From NCBI GenBank assembly GCA_028752905.1, contig JAQNBH010000013.1, forward strand, positions 41,607,907 to 41,671,906: a stretch of DNA of 64,000 nucleotides. The letters run 5' to 3'. Source of the DNA: Cladorhizidae sp. MBARI D1340-BT2 (Eukaryota > Porifera > Demospongiae > Poecilosclerida > Cladorhizidae). This document shows positions 1-11,167 of the stretch, piece after piece; the stretch's first letter is position 1; every line of letters begins with the position of its first letter. Below the pieces are notes generated by a model, which ran no database searches, had not been told where the DNA came from, and saw nothing but the letters and a program-made list of their open reading frames with translations. The position numbers and the translations under genes are program-made.

Positions 1-2130
1 TTATGACTGCTCCAGTAACAAGAGGCACACACAAGCAGTTATGACTGCTCCAGTAACAAGAGGCACACACAAGCAGTTATGACTGCTCCAGTAACAAGAG
101 GTACACACAAGCAGTTATGACTGCTCCAGTAACAAGAGGCACACACAAGCAGTTATGACTGCTCCAGTAACAAGAGGCACACACAAGCAGTTATGACTGC
201 TCCAGTAACAAGAGGCACACACAAGCAGTTATGACTGCTCCAGTAACAAGAGGCACACACAAGCAGTTATGACTGCTCCAGTAACAAGAGGTACACACAA
301 GCAGTTATGACTGCTCCAGTAACAAGAGGCACACACAAGCAGTTATGACTGCTCCAGTAACAAGAGGCACACACAAGCAGTTATGACTGCTCCAGTAACA
401 AGAGGCACACACAAGCAGTTATGACTGCTCCAGTAACAAGAGGTACACACAAGCAGTTATGACTGCTCCAGTAACAAGAGGCACACACAAGCAGTTATGA
501 CTGCTCCAGTAACAAGAGGCACACACAAGCAGTTATGACTGCTCCAGTAACAAGAGGCACACACAAGCAGTTATGACTGCTCCAGTAACAAGAGGCACAC
601 ACAAGCAGTTATGACTGTTCCAGTAACAAGAGGTACACACAAGCAGTTATGACTGCTCCAGTAACAAGAGGCACACACAAGCAGTTATGACTGCTCCAGT
701 AACAAGAGGTACACACAAGCAGTTATGACTGCTCCAGTAACAAGAGGCACACACAAGCAGTTATGACTGCTCCAGTAACAAGAGGCACACACAAGCAGTT
801 ATGACTGCTCCAGTAACAAGAGGCACACACAAGCAGTTATGACTGCTCCAGTAACAAGAGGCACACACAAGCAGTTATGACTGCTCCAGTAACAAGAGGT
901 ACACACAAGCAGTATGACTGCTCCAGTAACAAGAGGCACACACAAGCAGTTATGACTGCTCCAGTAACAAGAGGCACACACAAGCAGTTATGACTGCTCC
1001 AGTAACAAGAGGCACACACAAGCAGTTATGACTGCTCCAGTAACAAGAGGCACACACAAGCAGTTATGACTGCTCCAGTAACAAGAGGTACACACAAGCA
1101 GTTATGACTGCTCCAGTAACAAGAGGCACACACAAGCAGTTATGACTGCTCCAGTAACAAGAGGCACACACAAGCAGTTATGACTGCTCCAGTAACAAGA
1201 GGCACACACAAGCAGTTATGACTGCTCCAGTAACAAGAGGTACACACAAGCAGTTATGACTGCTCCAGTAACAAGAGGCACACACAAGCAGTTATGACTG
1301 CTCCAGTAACAAGAGGCACACACAAGCAGTTATGACTGCTCCAGTAACAAGAGGCACACACAAGCAGTTATGACTGCTCCAGTAACAAGAGGCACACACA
1401 AGCAGTTATGACTGTTCCAGTAACAAGAGGTACACACAAGCAGTTATGACTGCTCCAGTAACAAGAGGCACACACAAGCAGTTATGACTGCTCCAGTAAC
1501 AAGAGGTACACACAAGCAGTTATGACTGCTCCAGTAACAAGAGGCACACACAAGCAGTTATGACTGCTCCAGTAACAAGAGGCACACACAAGCAGTTATG
1601 ACTGCTCCAGTAACAAGAGGCACACACAAGCAGTTATGACTGCTCCAGTAACAAGAGGTACACACAAGCAGTTATGACTGCTCCAGTAACAAGAGGCACA
1701 CACAAGCAGTTATGACTGCTCCAGTAACAAGAGGCACACACAAGCAGTTATGACTGCTCCAGTAACAAGAGGCACACACAAGCAGTTATGACTGCTCCAG
1801 TAACAAGAGGCACACACAAGCAGTTATGACTGTTCCAGTAACAAGAGGTACACACAAGCAGTTATGACTGCTCCAGTAACAAGAGGCACACACAAGCAGT
1901 TATGACTGTTCCAGTAACAAGAGGTACACACAAGCAGTTATGACTGTTCCAGTAACAAGAGGCACACACAAGCAGTTATGACTGCTCCAGTAACAAGAGG
2001 CACACACAAGCAGTTATGACTGCTCCAGTAACAAGAGGTACACACAAGCAGTTATGACTGCTCCAGTAACAAGAGGCACACACAAGCAGTTATGACTGCT
2101 CCAGTAACAAGAGGCACACACAAGCAGTTA
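1..2130. repeat. 38-bp minisatellite, about 56 copies, with higher-order structure
   Basis: A 38-bp unit (begins ttatgactgctccagtaaca, ends acacacaagcag) repeats head to tail from the first base to about 2130, where it breaks into unique sequence. Two variant sites mark copies: aggC/Tacac and ctgC/Ttcc. The aggT variant falls in copies 3, 8, 12, 17, 19, 24, 29, 33, 38, 40, 44, 49, 51 and 54, and the doubly variant copies 17 and 38 are 21 units apart, so blocks of roughly 0.8 kb were themselves duplicated. One copy near 911 has lost a base. Short open frames here are repeat translations. The array continues past the left edge. Confidence 0.97.
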
Positions 2131-2615
2131 TGGCAGTTGTAATAACTGTGTGCAGTCTTATAGTCTGTTGTAGCATTACTGGCATTACATCATGTCTGTG
2201 CTAGGTTAAGACCACGCCTCCCTTTGTAGGAGGGGCGCTCTCCAGTAACTAGAGATATGATGTGTTTGCCATATTCTTGCTCGAGATTGTTACTGAATAC
2301 TTTTTGGGGGTGCCTTGCTAGTGTTCTCATAAGCAGTCCTTAATTCATGTAATGCACACACACACAAAGAGAGAGGGTTAATTGGTAGCTGATCATTAGG
2401 AACAAGTAGCAATCACGAGTCTTTGGTTGCCAGTGAACCCTTACCTACCTAAATACTTAAAAAGTTAGCGGCAAAGAAAAATAGTCTTAATGCACTTTTT
2501 CTTGTTGCAACAGATTTTTTGTCGTCAGGAAATCATTTTTCGGCGCAAAAAAGTTGGAATATCCATGAGGCTGAGATTGCTGAACTTGATGATCAGTCCT
2601 TTAGCTTCATTTATA
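2131..2615. other. No gene seen
   Basis: Unique sequence between the minisatellite and a purine-rich tract. It holds a short (CA)n and (GA)n stretch near 2350-2375. No coding signal was recognised. Confidence 0.5.
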
Positions 2616-2619
2616 GCAT

Positions 2620-2955
2620 GGGGCTGGAGTGGAGGAGGAAGAGGAAGAGGAAGTTTGAGTACATGTAGGAGGAGGAAGACAAGGAGAGAAGACAGGGAGG
2701 AGGAGGGGAAGGAGGTGGAGTAGTAGGGGGAAGATGTGATATGGGGGAGAAGGGCAGGAGGGGGAGGAGGTGAGGAGAATTTGGAGGGATAGGCGAGGAG
2801 GAAGAGGAGGGAGAAAAGAAGGGGAAGAGGAGAGGATAGGTAGAATTTGGAGTGGAGGAGGAGTGAGGGTGGGGGAGGAGGAGGAGTGAGGGTGGGGGAG
2901 GAGGAGGAGAGAGGGTGAGGGAGGAGGAGGAAGAGGAGGAGGATGAGGTGAGGAG
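2620..2955. repeat. Purine-rich (GGA/GAGGA)n tract
   Basis: Nearly every base on the + strand is G or A for over 300 bp, in irregular gga/gaggag units. The proline/serine-rich frames across it follow from composition, not from a gene. Confidence 0.9.
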
Positions 2956-3266
2956 TATCATAGAAAAGGATGTATATAATACTATTTTTGGAAGTTTAAA
3001 AGGCAAGACAAGGTCTGAAAAACGTAATTTCATAATGTTGTGATTATGACTTTTCCCCATAGATTCTGCACACTTCACTGTATGAACTTGATAATAGCTC
3101 AAATGATAGATCTCTCTGTGTGCTCTCTTTTGGTATTAAAAAAGCTGCACAGGTATAACTATGCTAAAGTTACATGCAGCCAAAGTGGGGGGGCCCTTAA
3201 ATCTGAGTGCCTGGAAAGTGTAGCTAGTTATCTGTAGCTAGAGGAGGCTACTCTTCAACTTCCTGC

Positions 3267-3840
3267 TTACACTAAATAGTGACCAAGTAGGCAAGAGCGG
3301 GTGCTGAAGGGGGAAAAATTCCGTCGAATTGGAAAACTCCAGGCAAAGACCACTTGCACATGGTGTGTCTGCTCATGTAAAAGGAAGGAGGATGACAATG
3401 GCATGAAACTGTGGCTACAAAGAGTAGGGGCAAGGCCTCCTGGTGGCCTCTTAAGAAAACCTTCTCTTCTAGTTTGGGACCAACTCAGAGCACATAAAAC
3501 TGAAGCCATTAAAGAGAAGGTGGGAGAATTGAAGACCCAAGTAGCCGCCATTCCTGTTATGCCAATGGCCGCCTTTAGACGTGTCAATATTTAAGCCTAA
3601 CATGTGGGAGCAGGAGAACCAATGGATGGGAGGACCAGGTCATCACCTCACCCCCGCAGGAAGAGTGGAGTGGCCCACCATTACACAGGTGTGTGAGTGG
3701 GTGAAGAAGTCGTGGGATGACATAAGAACTGAAGTAATTGTGAACTCCTTTTAAGTGTTGGATTAGTAATGGCCTGGATGCAAGTGAAGAGTGGGCACTA
3801 TTTGAAGACACTGATGCCAGCAGTCCAGTTTCTATAAACT
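3267..3840 (+). pseudogene. Pogo/Tigger-type DDE transposase C-terminal fragment, broken
   Basis: The frame from 3301 encodes KLWLQRVGARPPGGLLRKPS then LLVWDQLRAHKTEAIKEKV, the segment around the second catalytic aspartate (VWDQLRAH) of DDE_1 (pogo/Tigger) transposases. After VAAIP the frame is lost: the right-arm copy (56847-57395) still has the IPGGLTSQWPPLDVS part, while here a short deletion replaces it and the frame stops at 3594. Later pieces (an EEWALFEDTDASS-like end near 3790-3830) persist in another frame. No N-terminal DNA-binding domain or first aspartate is nearby, so this is an old fragment carried in the inverted duplication. Confidence 0.75.
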
Positions 3841-3976
3841 AATGATGAGGACTTTTTAGGTTGTGCTGACGAGGCAGAATCTTCGTGCTTTGAAGAGGAT
3901 TAGGTGGGGGGAGTTAATTTTACTGAAGAGTCATGTTTTCTGCACATTCTCTTATTGTGTTGAGTAAGACTAGCAC

Positions 3977-4443
3977 TTAAGGGGGGGGGGGGGGGGGGGG
4001 GGGGGACAATGGCATTAAAAAAAATTTTTTTTTACTTGCAGTTACCACTTTAGAGCTCCGTAGATTCTGTAAACTTCGTGGTATGGACTTGATATAAAGC
4101 TCAAAAGATAGGTCTCTCTGTGTGCTCTCTTTTGATACTAAAATATTTTTCATATGTATAACTATAGCCAAGTTACTACCTAAAGTGGAGGGACCTTCAA
4201 AACCTGAATGCCTGAATTGACTGCTCCAGATTGCAAAGTGCTAAAGATTTGATAGCACCAGTGGCTTTAGTATCAACAGAGAGCACAAAGAGAGACCTAT
4301 CTTTTCAGCTATATATCAAGTCCATACCATGAAGCTTACGGAATCTATGGAGTTATAAAGTGGTAACCACAGACACACACACACAAAAATACATGTGGGT
4401 CACTCCCCCCCCCCCCCCCCCAAAATGCCATTGTCCCTCCTGA
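3977..4443. mobile_element. Foldback MITE with TTAA-like ends
   Basis: The left end is cttaagggg(n)gacaatggcatt. The right end, near 4425-4443, is the reverse complement (aatgccattgtccctcctgaag). About 180 bp of each half are inverted copies of each other (for example ggtctctctgtgtgctc at about 4110 and its complement near 4280). Runs of G and C follow both ends. A copy sits in the right arm at 56256-56715, and related single halves lie near 3040-3135 and 57567-57840. It is non-coding. Confidence 0.7.
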
Positions 4444-4645
4444 AGTCATTTCATGTCCCGGTAGGTAGGATTTGCATGTAGTCATGGTTACCGGGTATAT
4501 TAGTTGTAAAGGACATATTTTGCTGCGCTGACCTCCTGCCTGATGTTCAATAGGAAATACTGGTAGCTTGCCTTGTATAAATAAATATGCATTCTAATTT
4601 TACTTTCTTTAACCAGAATACAGTGCAACATTTTGGGGTGGGATC

Positions 4646-6056
4646 CTAAGGGTGGACTATGCGTCAAAAATTAGAGATTTCTTTTTTTTCCCTTCTTTTT
4701 TATCTTCTTCTTGCAAACAATTTTTTTGTTCATGTAACAGATCAATAAACTACAAAGAGAACACATCTTGCTTGATATTTGCCCTAACTTGGTCTATATT
4801 TTTCTCATTTTTTCCAAAAAATCTTGTTTTTTTTTGCCGTAAAGCTCATAACTTTTCTACACTTTAAAAAAAAAAGATAGTTTTTGTATCACTGGATAGC
4901 CCTACTAATTATCTGTCTTTGGTATGTGCCAAATTTTAAGTACTCTAAGTATTAGCAAGTTATGTTGATTTGAAGTGGTGAGGTTTGGGATTTTTCCTGG
5001 TGTTTTCCAGTTGCCAAAGCGGTGGCCTGCCACACAAAAACCACTACATTTATTGATAATCTGTTCACATATTGCAGATTAGGGCCTTCTCTATCAGCTG
5101 ACCAAATCTAGGACTTTGGTCTTGATAATTAGGGCAGTTATGAATTGTACTGCAAGATAGATCAACTTATTTAGGGATCTTGATGTATCTTCCGAGAAAA
5201 TATGTCTGCAGAGACATTCAACATATATATCATTAACTATTTCCAAAGTTTTAGAGACATAGGATGCTTCTTTTCAAAGTTATGGTGGATCTACTTCATC
5301 ATACATTTCTTTGACATGCACAAACATTCAGCTGTAAAGGAAAATTCCACATATACATCTTCTTTGTTACATGTAGATATAGGCACAGAAAAACTCAAGG
5401 GTCACGGAAGTAAAAAAAAACAGATCAAGGAATTGCTAAAACGTGTAAAAGCACATATTTTGTCAAGTTATTTCAGTGCTAACTCAAACATTTCGTTTTC
5501 CAAACTTGGAATGCTTATTCCCACAATTAATGGAAATATTTCTTGTGGCGAGAATAACTTTAAAACCGTTTGCTCATTTTTTGGGCTATGTATGTCATTT
5601 GAGAGCTCTTTTAGTACTCTGTGATATCCATGAATCAGATTTTTGTTTACTGCAAGGATTGCCAAGAGATGGTAGTTAGAAGAGGTGGCCTCTAGTTTTT
5701 ATCAGTTTTTCAGACTCTGTAGTGTGTAACTAATCAACATGACAACATATGGTAACTTTGGTCCATGGATATCACTGAGACACTCCTTAGCAAGCCACAC
5801 ACTAATTATGAGTAAATGACTTCAAATTGTTAGGCAGCTAGGTCTGCCACAGGTATCTTGGAGTTACCTCGATGTTTCTGCATGTATCTTCTGAGAAAAT
5901 TTGTATATAGAGATATTTAACACTTTATAAAAACAAACACAGAATAATAAAGACGTTGGTACGATAAATACTTGTGTAAATGAAAGAGAACAAAAGTGAT
6001 TGCAATTAGAAATAGGTACAATTATTTTGTGGTTTTAAAGCATTATCCCCCCTTAA
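4646..6056. mobile_element. Non-coding TTAA-flanked inverted-repeat element
   Basis: The left end is taagggtggactatgcgtcaaaa. The matching end is best preserved in the right arm at 52517 as ttaagggggaactatgcgtc; the left-arm end (ccccccttaa at 6047-6056) is partly eroded. TTAA borders and short G-rich inverted ends suggest a piggyBac-mobilised MITE. No coding frame is convincing. Confidence 0.55.
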
Positions 6057-6974
6057 CCCTCTCACTGTCAATGGCGCCATACGGCGCCATGGCTTTGAAA
6101 AATAAAATAAAATATAAGCATTTGTCAATAGGCAATAATTTTTATATCAAAATATAGCTGAATTCAATCTCTATTTACACCAAAAAAATTACGGCGGTTG
6201 GACGGAGGAAAGTTAATGAAATTATATTTAAAACACGAACGATTTTCAGTCGGACGATATCAACGATGGAGAAGAGACGTTCAATAGCTGAAATTATTTC
6301 CCAGGTGACTAGGGCAGCTTGGGACATTTCTGGTGATGAATCAAGTGACGAAGAATGTGAAGGCATCCATTCCTACCTCGGAGATAGTTGTGTGCAATGC
6401 AAATACTGCAATGTTCACCTTTGCATTACGGAGGATCGGAATTGTTTCCATGCTTTCCACAACTTGGTTGACTTTTGCCACAGACACTGATTTCACCTCA
6501 AACTCCAACCAAAATTTCTTTTGATTACATTATGTCAAACAATTATATCAAATGTTTACTGAATGTTGTATTGACAAAGTTCTTGTTGATAAATAAGGAC
6601 ATTTTTGTGGTCGATTTATGAAAACCTTATTATGGGTTGGCATAACTTTTGTATAGTAATGTATATTCCTAGGTTCTTAGAAGTAAAAGAAAGGATATGG
6701 ATAGAGCTATCTTATGAGCTATATATCGAGTCCATAACATGAACTATGGAGAAGTTATGGCACTCCTAATCATGACCATTGTTTGCATAATTAATTTCAT
6801 ATTATGTGGTCAGTTTGTGGTCACACCTTTTGACCACAACTTATAAAACAATCATGCTATCACATGACCAAATGGTAAATGGTTCAGCTAAATATCTGAT
6901 TTGATATTAATTTTTTAATGTGGCTGTGTTAAATTTTAAATAATTCTCCACAATGCTGACAGTGAGAGGGTTAA
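6053..6974 (+). mobile_element. piggyBac-like element, internally deleted, TTAA target duplication
   Basis: Bounded by TTAA at 6053-6056 and 6971-6974. The ends are inverted repeats: ccctctcactgtcaatg at 6057 and ctgacagtgagaggg at 6956-6970. Start with CCC, TTAA duplication and the coding remnant inside define a piggyBac-type element. The right arm carries the exact unoccupied site (cttaaggg near 52516). This proves insertion after the arms duplicated, or clean excision on the right. A related end lies at 37915 (ttaaccctctcactggcat). Confidence 0.88.
6266..6490 (+). pseudogene. piggyBac transposase remnant: N-terminus joined to C-terminal Cys-rich domain
   Basis: A 74-residue frame starting at an ATG inside the piggyBac-like element. 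It opens with an acidic N-terminal stretch (AAWDISGDESSDEE), usual for piggyBac transposases, then runs within 20 residues into CVQCKYCNVHLCITED...CFHAFH, which resembles the C-terminal zinc-binding cysteine-rich domain (C-x2-C, C, C-x3-H). The whole catalytic DDD core is missing, so this is an internal-deletion derivative. It could only move with transposase from elsewhere. Confidence 0.7.
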
Positions 6975-7182
6975 GTAGTAAATGTTCTGTGCTGAAATGA
7001 GGTGCTTATATGCCCTAAAATAGGATAGCACTACAAGATAATACACCAAGAATGGTTTTATATATAGAGCACATCAAACATAAATTAACTGGCATCAATT
7101 ATCTGTGTACTCTGAACCACACTATAATTAATTAAGCTTGCAAAAAGGTCTGCAGTTAACTCGGAATACTCTCAATACTCAC
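6975..7182. other. No gene seen
   Basis: AT-rich sequence shared with the right arm (52320-52515 inverted). No coding signal was recognised. Confidence 0.5.
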
Positions 7183-7364
7183 ATTTAGAAAAGGACTGAA
7201 GAGAAGCTCCAGAAACAAGATGGCGATAATGAAGACACCGAGATGAATATGAGCAGATGGGCGTGGCTTTGTGGGAAACTATAGAAGAATGAGCCTCCCA
7301 AGTTCATCACACCATAGGCAAGAACTCCTGATGTGGGCACAAGGACAGAATGCATCTTGTTTTC
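7183..7364 (-). pseudogene. SLC26/SulP-like anion transporter exon (left-arm copy 2), frame broken
   Basis: Read on the minus strand, a candidate exon runs from an acceptor (tatcag) at 7365 to a donor (gtgagt) at 7182. It encodes GVLAYGVMNLGGSFFYSFPQ, which resembles the conserved SulP segment (A-x-G-x-x-N-x-x-G-S-F-F-x-x-F-P) between membrane helices. The next helix, LGVFIIAILFLELLFSPFLN, is in a different frame, so the exon has lost frame and some sequence. The right arm has a near-identical partner (52125-52311). Another membrane protein family is possible; no search was run. Confidence 0.45.
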
Positions 7365-7499
7365 CTGATAACCACACACAAACAACAACAACAACAACAA
7401 CAATAGGACTGCTGAAATTTGTCCATGAACAGACTAAAGGTTGATTGATATAAGCATTCACACTCCTCATGCTGAGAGAAGGCCAGCAATGGTGTGTGC

Positions 7500-7905
7500 T
7501 CTGTGCAGGTGAGTGCCCCACCCTAGACCAGAAAGATTGCCTGCTGGATGGGTACTGCCTTGCCTCCATCTCCACCGACCATGATAAACACTACATAGGG
7601 CTCACGGATACAACTTTCAAGGCACGCTACACAAACCACAAGTTCTCCTAACCATGAAAACAAGAGAAACACTACAGAACTCCCCAAATACATATGGAAA
7701 CTTAAAGACAGCAAAACCCGACACAACATAAAATGGGCCATTATCGACAGAGCAGCATCGTATTCCACCATATCGAATCATTGCAACTTATGCATTGCTG
7801 AAAATTTCCACATTATCTACTCTGACAGCCAAACATCATTGAACAAGCGATCAGAATTCCTTTCAAAGTGTAGGCACAAGAACAAGTTTCTCCTCAAGAG
7901 CATTT
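7500..7905 (+). pseudogene. Penelope-like element C-terminal GIY-YIG nuclease fragment
   Basis: The first frame gives ISTDHDKHYIGLTDTTFKARYTNHKFS; after a one-base shift it continues NTTELPKYIWKLKDSK, then WAIIDRAASYS, then CNLCIAE and SLNKRSEFLSKCRHKNKFLL. This is the order of the GIY-YIG endonuclease at the C-terminus of Penelope-like retroelements: the YIG motif, the arginine-containing helix, a Cys pair, and the closing NKRSE-x-x-x-KCRH motif. The reverse transcriptase part is absent, so the copy is 5'-truncated and frameshifted. A hammerhead ribozyme motif follows at 7999. The right-arm partner is at 51380-51860. Confidence 0.85.
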
Positions 7906-7998
7906 GCACCCATTCATTAACGCCCATCCATGGACTAGCATCACCCCACTTGCCTGCCCCACCTCATATATGCTCACATGCCACTTCAGTTGCTCATT

Positions 7999-8037
7999 GT
8001 CCCTGATGATTGCATTAGCATGAAACTATAGTAGGAC
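7999..8037 (+). ncRNA. Hammerhead ribozyme motif downstream of Penelope-like fragment
   Basis: All core boxes are in order. Stem I 5' strand is GTCC (7999-8002), then CTGATGA (8003-8009), stem II TGC-ATTA-GCA (8011-8020, with a T-T closing mismatch), GAAAC (8022-8026), a two-pair stem III AC-TATA-GT, the cleavage-site triplet GTA (8031-8033), and stem I 3' strand GGAC (8034-8037). Short stem III hammerheads of this type are known from Penelope-like elements. Orientation matches the GIY-YIG fragment just upstream. Activity is not shown; with such a short stem III it may need a dimer. Confidence 0.7.
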
Positions 8038-8129
8038 TAGCCATCCCAATACTTCTCTATTATTCAATAGCTCTGCTTTAACACAGCATTGAGCACTATT
8101 TGTAGCCTTCACCAGCAAACGTATATTAC

Positions 8130-8225
8130 ATGTATATATATATACACATATATATAATATATACATGTATATATATATAATATATACACATATATATAAT
8201 ATATACATGTATATATATATATAAT
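8130..8225. repeat. (TATATACA)n-type AT microsatellite
   Basis: Alternating TA with interspersed catgta/acacat. The partner is at 51090-51230 in the right arm. Confidence 0.9.
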
Positions 8226-8459
8226 AAAGAGGGAGAGATTGATGGCTATGTATGTGCGCAACACTCACAAGAAATTTAAAGTTGATTGAGCATTATATTT
8301 TGCAAGTAGACAGACATCTTACAAATTCCATGCCTCCCCAATCACTTGTCTTTTGCTTGCTATAGACCCCTTACCAACCTAACCCCACAATGCCCACTCA
8401 GAGAGAGCTATCTTTGCCACTAAAATCAACTGTATGGTAGTTGCCACCATTATGCCAGC

Positions 8460-8600
8460 CTGGAGGAGGAGAGAAGAGAAGGAGTACATGTGGGAGGAAG
8501 AGGAGGAGATGAGGAGGAGGTAGAGGTAGGGCAGGAGCAGGAGGAGGAATAGGAGGAGTAGGTGGTGGAGAAGAGGAGGAAGAGAGGGAGAAATACAAGA
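8460..8600. repeat. (GGA)n purine-rich tract
   Basis: Purine-only gga-rich stretch. Its complement, CCT-rich, is at 50700-50840 in the right arm. Frames over it are compositional. Confidence 0.85.
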
Positions 8601-8611
8601 CACTAACTAGC

Positions 8612-8940
8612 CAATGATGGGGTCAGCAAAGCTGGCAACTCAAGGCTCTCATAAGATATGGACAACCAGGACCAGGCTAATGATGGGGTCAGCAATGCTG
8701 GCAACTCAAGGCTCTCATAAGATATGGACAACCAGGACCAGGCCAATGATGGGGTCAGCAAAGCTGGCAACTCAAGGCTCTCATAAGATATGGACAACCA
8801 GGACCAGGCTAATGATGGGGTCAGCAAAGCTGGCAACTCAAGGCTCTCATAAGATATGGACAACCAGGACCAGGCTAATGATGGGGTCAGCAAAGCTGGC
8901 TACTCAAGGCTCTCATAAGATATGGACAACCAGGACCAGT
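8612..8940. repeat. 66-bp minisatellite, 5 copies
   Basis: The unit begins aatgatggggtcagcaaagc and ends gacaaccaggaccaggct. It is a multiple of three, so frames stay open in several phases. The right arm has the same unit with about 14 copies (49757-50688), showing independent expansion after duplication. Confidence 0.95.
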
Positions 8941-9162
8941 AGAAACACTGGACCATCATCCCTTATTGTATCATGATCAACCAGACACCCACTCCAGCTT
9001 CTCTATACTCACCCTACAAACAAAATGACAGAAAATGGAGGGAGGAGGAGGAGCAACCTAGGCTTCTTGGGAGCACTCCATGACTCAAAATAAAAGTTGG
9101 GGGGGTTTCCTCAGAATTTTTTTAAAGATCTTCAACAGGAACTGGAATAAGCACAGGAACTG

Positions 9163-9397
<235 letters not shown>

Positions 9398-9604
9398 TTT
9401 TTTTAGTAACAACATAAATGAATGATGAACTTAGGAGCACATGAAAATTCCAACCCTTATGGTACTAGGAAGAGCAAATGTGCAAGAGTACGAGGCCAAA
9501 ATAACCTACGCTGAAAAATAAAATAGGGTGGAGGAACCACAACACTTGATGGGGACACATGACATCTCCTTGTACTTGTACTGACATCACATTAAACATG
9601 CACA

Positions 9605-9794
9605 ACCTCTTCACAGGCAACTCCACCCACCACAATAAGTTGGGCCGGACGTGCAGAGGATTCTTCTGGACTCTCCTGTGCAGAACTATGTTGAGGAAGT
9701 GGACAGATGTGAGGAGGATGCAGATGATGGCTGTGACTAGAGCTGCCGGGGTCACGTGGCCAGTGAATATCAGCTGAAAATACTTGAGGCTTCT
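9605..9794 (-). pseudogene. SLC26/SulP-like anion transporter exon (left-arm copy 1), frame broken
   Basis: On the minus strand, after a CT-rich acceptor (ccccccag at 9795), the frame reads SLKYFQLIFTGHVTPAALVT then a hydrophobic helix AIICILLTSVHFLNIVL, followed by HRRVQKNPLHV. The residues after it fit better one frame over (ARPAQLIVVGGV), which resembles the P-x-P-x-x-L-x-V-V-x-G segment of SulP transporters. The order of helix, basic loop and second helix start is as in SLC26 proteins. The shift means this copy is not functional as read. The partner is at 48746-48935. Assignment is by eye only. Confidence 0.45.
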
Positions 9795-9956
9795 CTGGGG
9801 GGAAAGAAAAAGAGAACAACTTAAAATGGAGAGGGCGGGGCTGGGGGAGTGGCTGCAACTAAGGCTATATATAGAACAATGGTGAGTGTTAGACAGTTGA
9901 TGTAATAATGGAGACAGCAAGCTAGTCTTGCTGGCCTGACTCTCATGCACACCCAC

Positions 9957-11029
9957 ACACAGAAAGAGAGAGGCTGGTACACCTCACATGGTCACTTGTG
10001 TTGCACAGTCAGCAAATGTGGTGGCAGCTGCTTGTGTTAAACATGAAGAAGAAACATGCTAGACTCCTGTGCTGGGGAAGAGAGGCTGGCCAACAAGACT
10101 AAGACTAAGAGAGACAACAGTAAAAAGATATATGCTATTGCACACCTCACAGACTGAGCCTAGGTGTGCTTGCCTGCCACTTGCTACAGCCTCTTCCATG
10201 CCATACAACAAGGGACTTTAGTGGAGTGAGACAGGTGGGGGAGCATGCAGCTGCCACGCTCCCACTCTGCAGAGGAAGAAAGCAAGCATCAGCAGAGAAC
10301 AGGTCTCAATTTCAGGTAAGGATCGCTGGAGGTGGGACTAGTCGTGAAAATACATGTATATATTTGTGGCTTGGTTAGTATCTGCATCTTTCAGATAGAG
10401 TTGTCTTGAGAAGCTAGAAGATCCTGGTTTCAAAATTATGTCGCGTAGTGCAGTAGCTGCAAGCATCACTACGCGCGCACTCAACCCAACCATCACCCGT
10501 TGGTCAGTATGATGTAGTTTCGCCCTAGACAGACCCTTTACCAACCTCTACGAGCGCAACAGACAAGCAACCAGTCAGCCTCTCTAACTTACTATTGTGC
10601 ATTTTTGATGTAATAATAATCCTTTCAATGAACTCTAAGTTGACATAACATTATAATTACCTTCTCAATAATAAACTTCAATCGCTCTAGCCTTATTCCT
10701 GATGAAGGTCGAGCATCTAGTCGAAACGTCGAGTGAATTACAAATTTGAAGTTGATTATTGAGAAGTATGATCCTATTAGTTAAATTAGCCATGTAGCTG
10801 GCTATGAAGGTGAGCAGTGCGAAGAATTTTATCACAGGATGACCTGATACTTTTCTGGCTCCAGGCTCTGGCTTTTGGAGGGACTGCCATGTAGGAGGGA
10901 CTGCCATGTAGCATACCCTTTACCAACCATTACACTCATTACTTTTGTTTGGCCAGTGTCGTCATGCCATATTACTCGCAGCAATAATTAATTACTCGCA
11001 CTTTCATGCGTGTGCGCAAATCTTTATTT
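9957..11029. other. No gene seen; inner edge of left arm and a small inverted repeat
   Basis: To about 10552 this matches the right arm. Beyond it, near 10658-10770, two inverted copies of ttctcaataat-aacttc flank a CTGATGA...GAAAC string that does not fold as a hammerhead. No convincing coding exon was found. Confidence 0.5.
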
Positions 11030-11167
11030 CCGGTGTCCCAGGGAATTTGGCATCCCCACTATTTGGCATACCCGTGTCTAGGGTAGTTGGCATCCCCGCG
11101 TGATATCCCCGCGTGGTATCCCTTCAGAGAATTTGGTATCCCCACTTTTACACACGCGGCGTCGGAT

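Noticed and set aside
2611..3102. 163-residue Ser/Pro-rich minus-strand frame
   Set aside because: It reads through a purine-rich simple tract and has no homologue I can recognise.
10690..10740. CTGATGA...GAAAC string outside the arms as a second hammerhead ribozyme
   Set aside because: Stem II does not pair and the required non-G cleavage base is missing after the would-be stem III.
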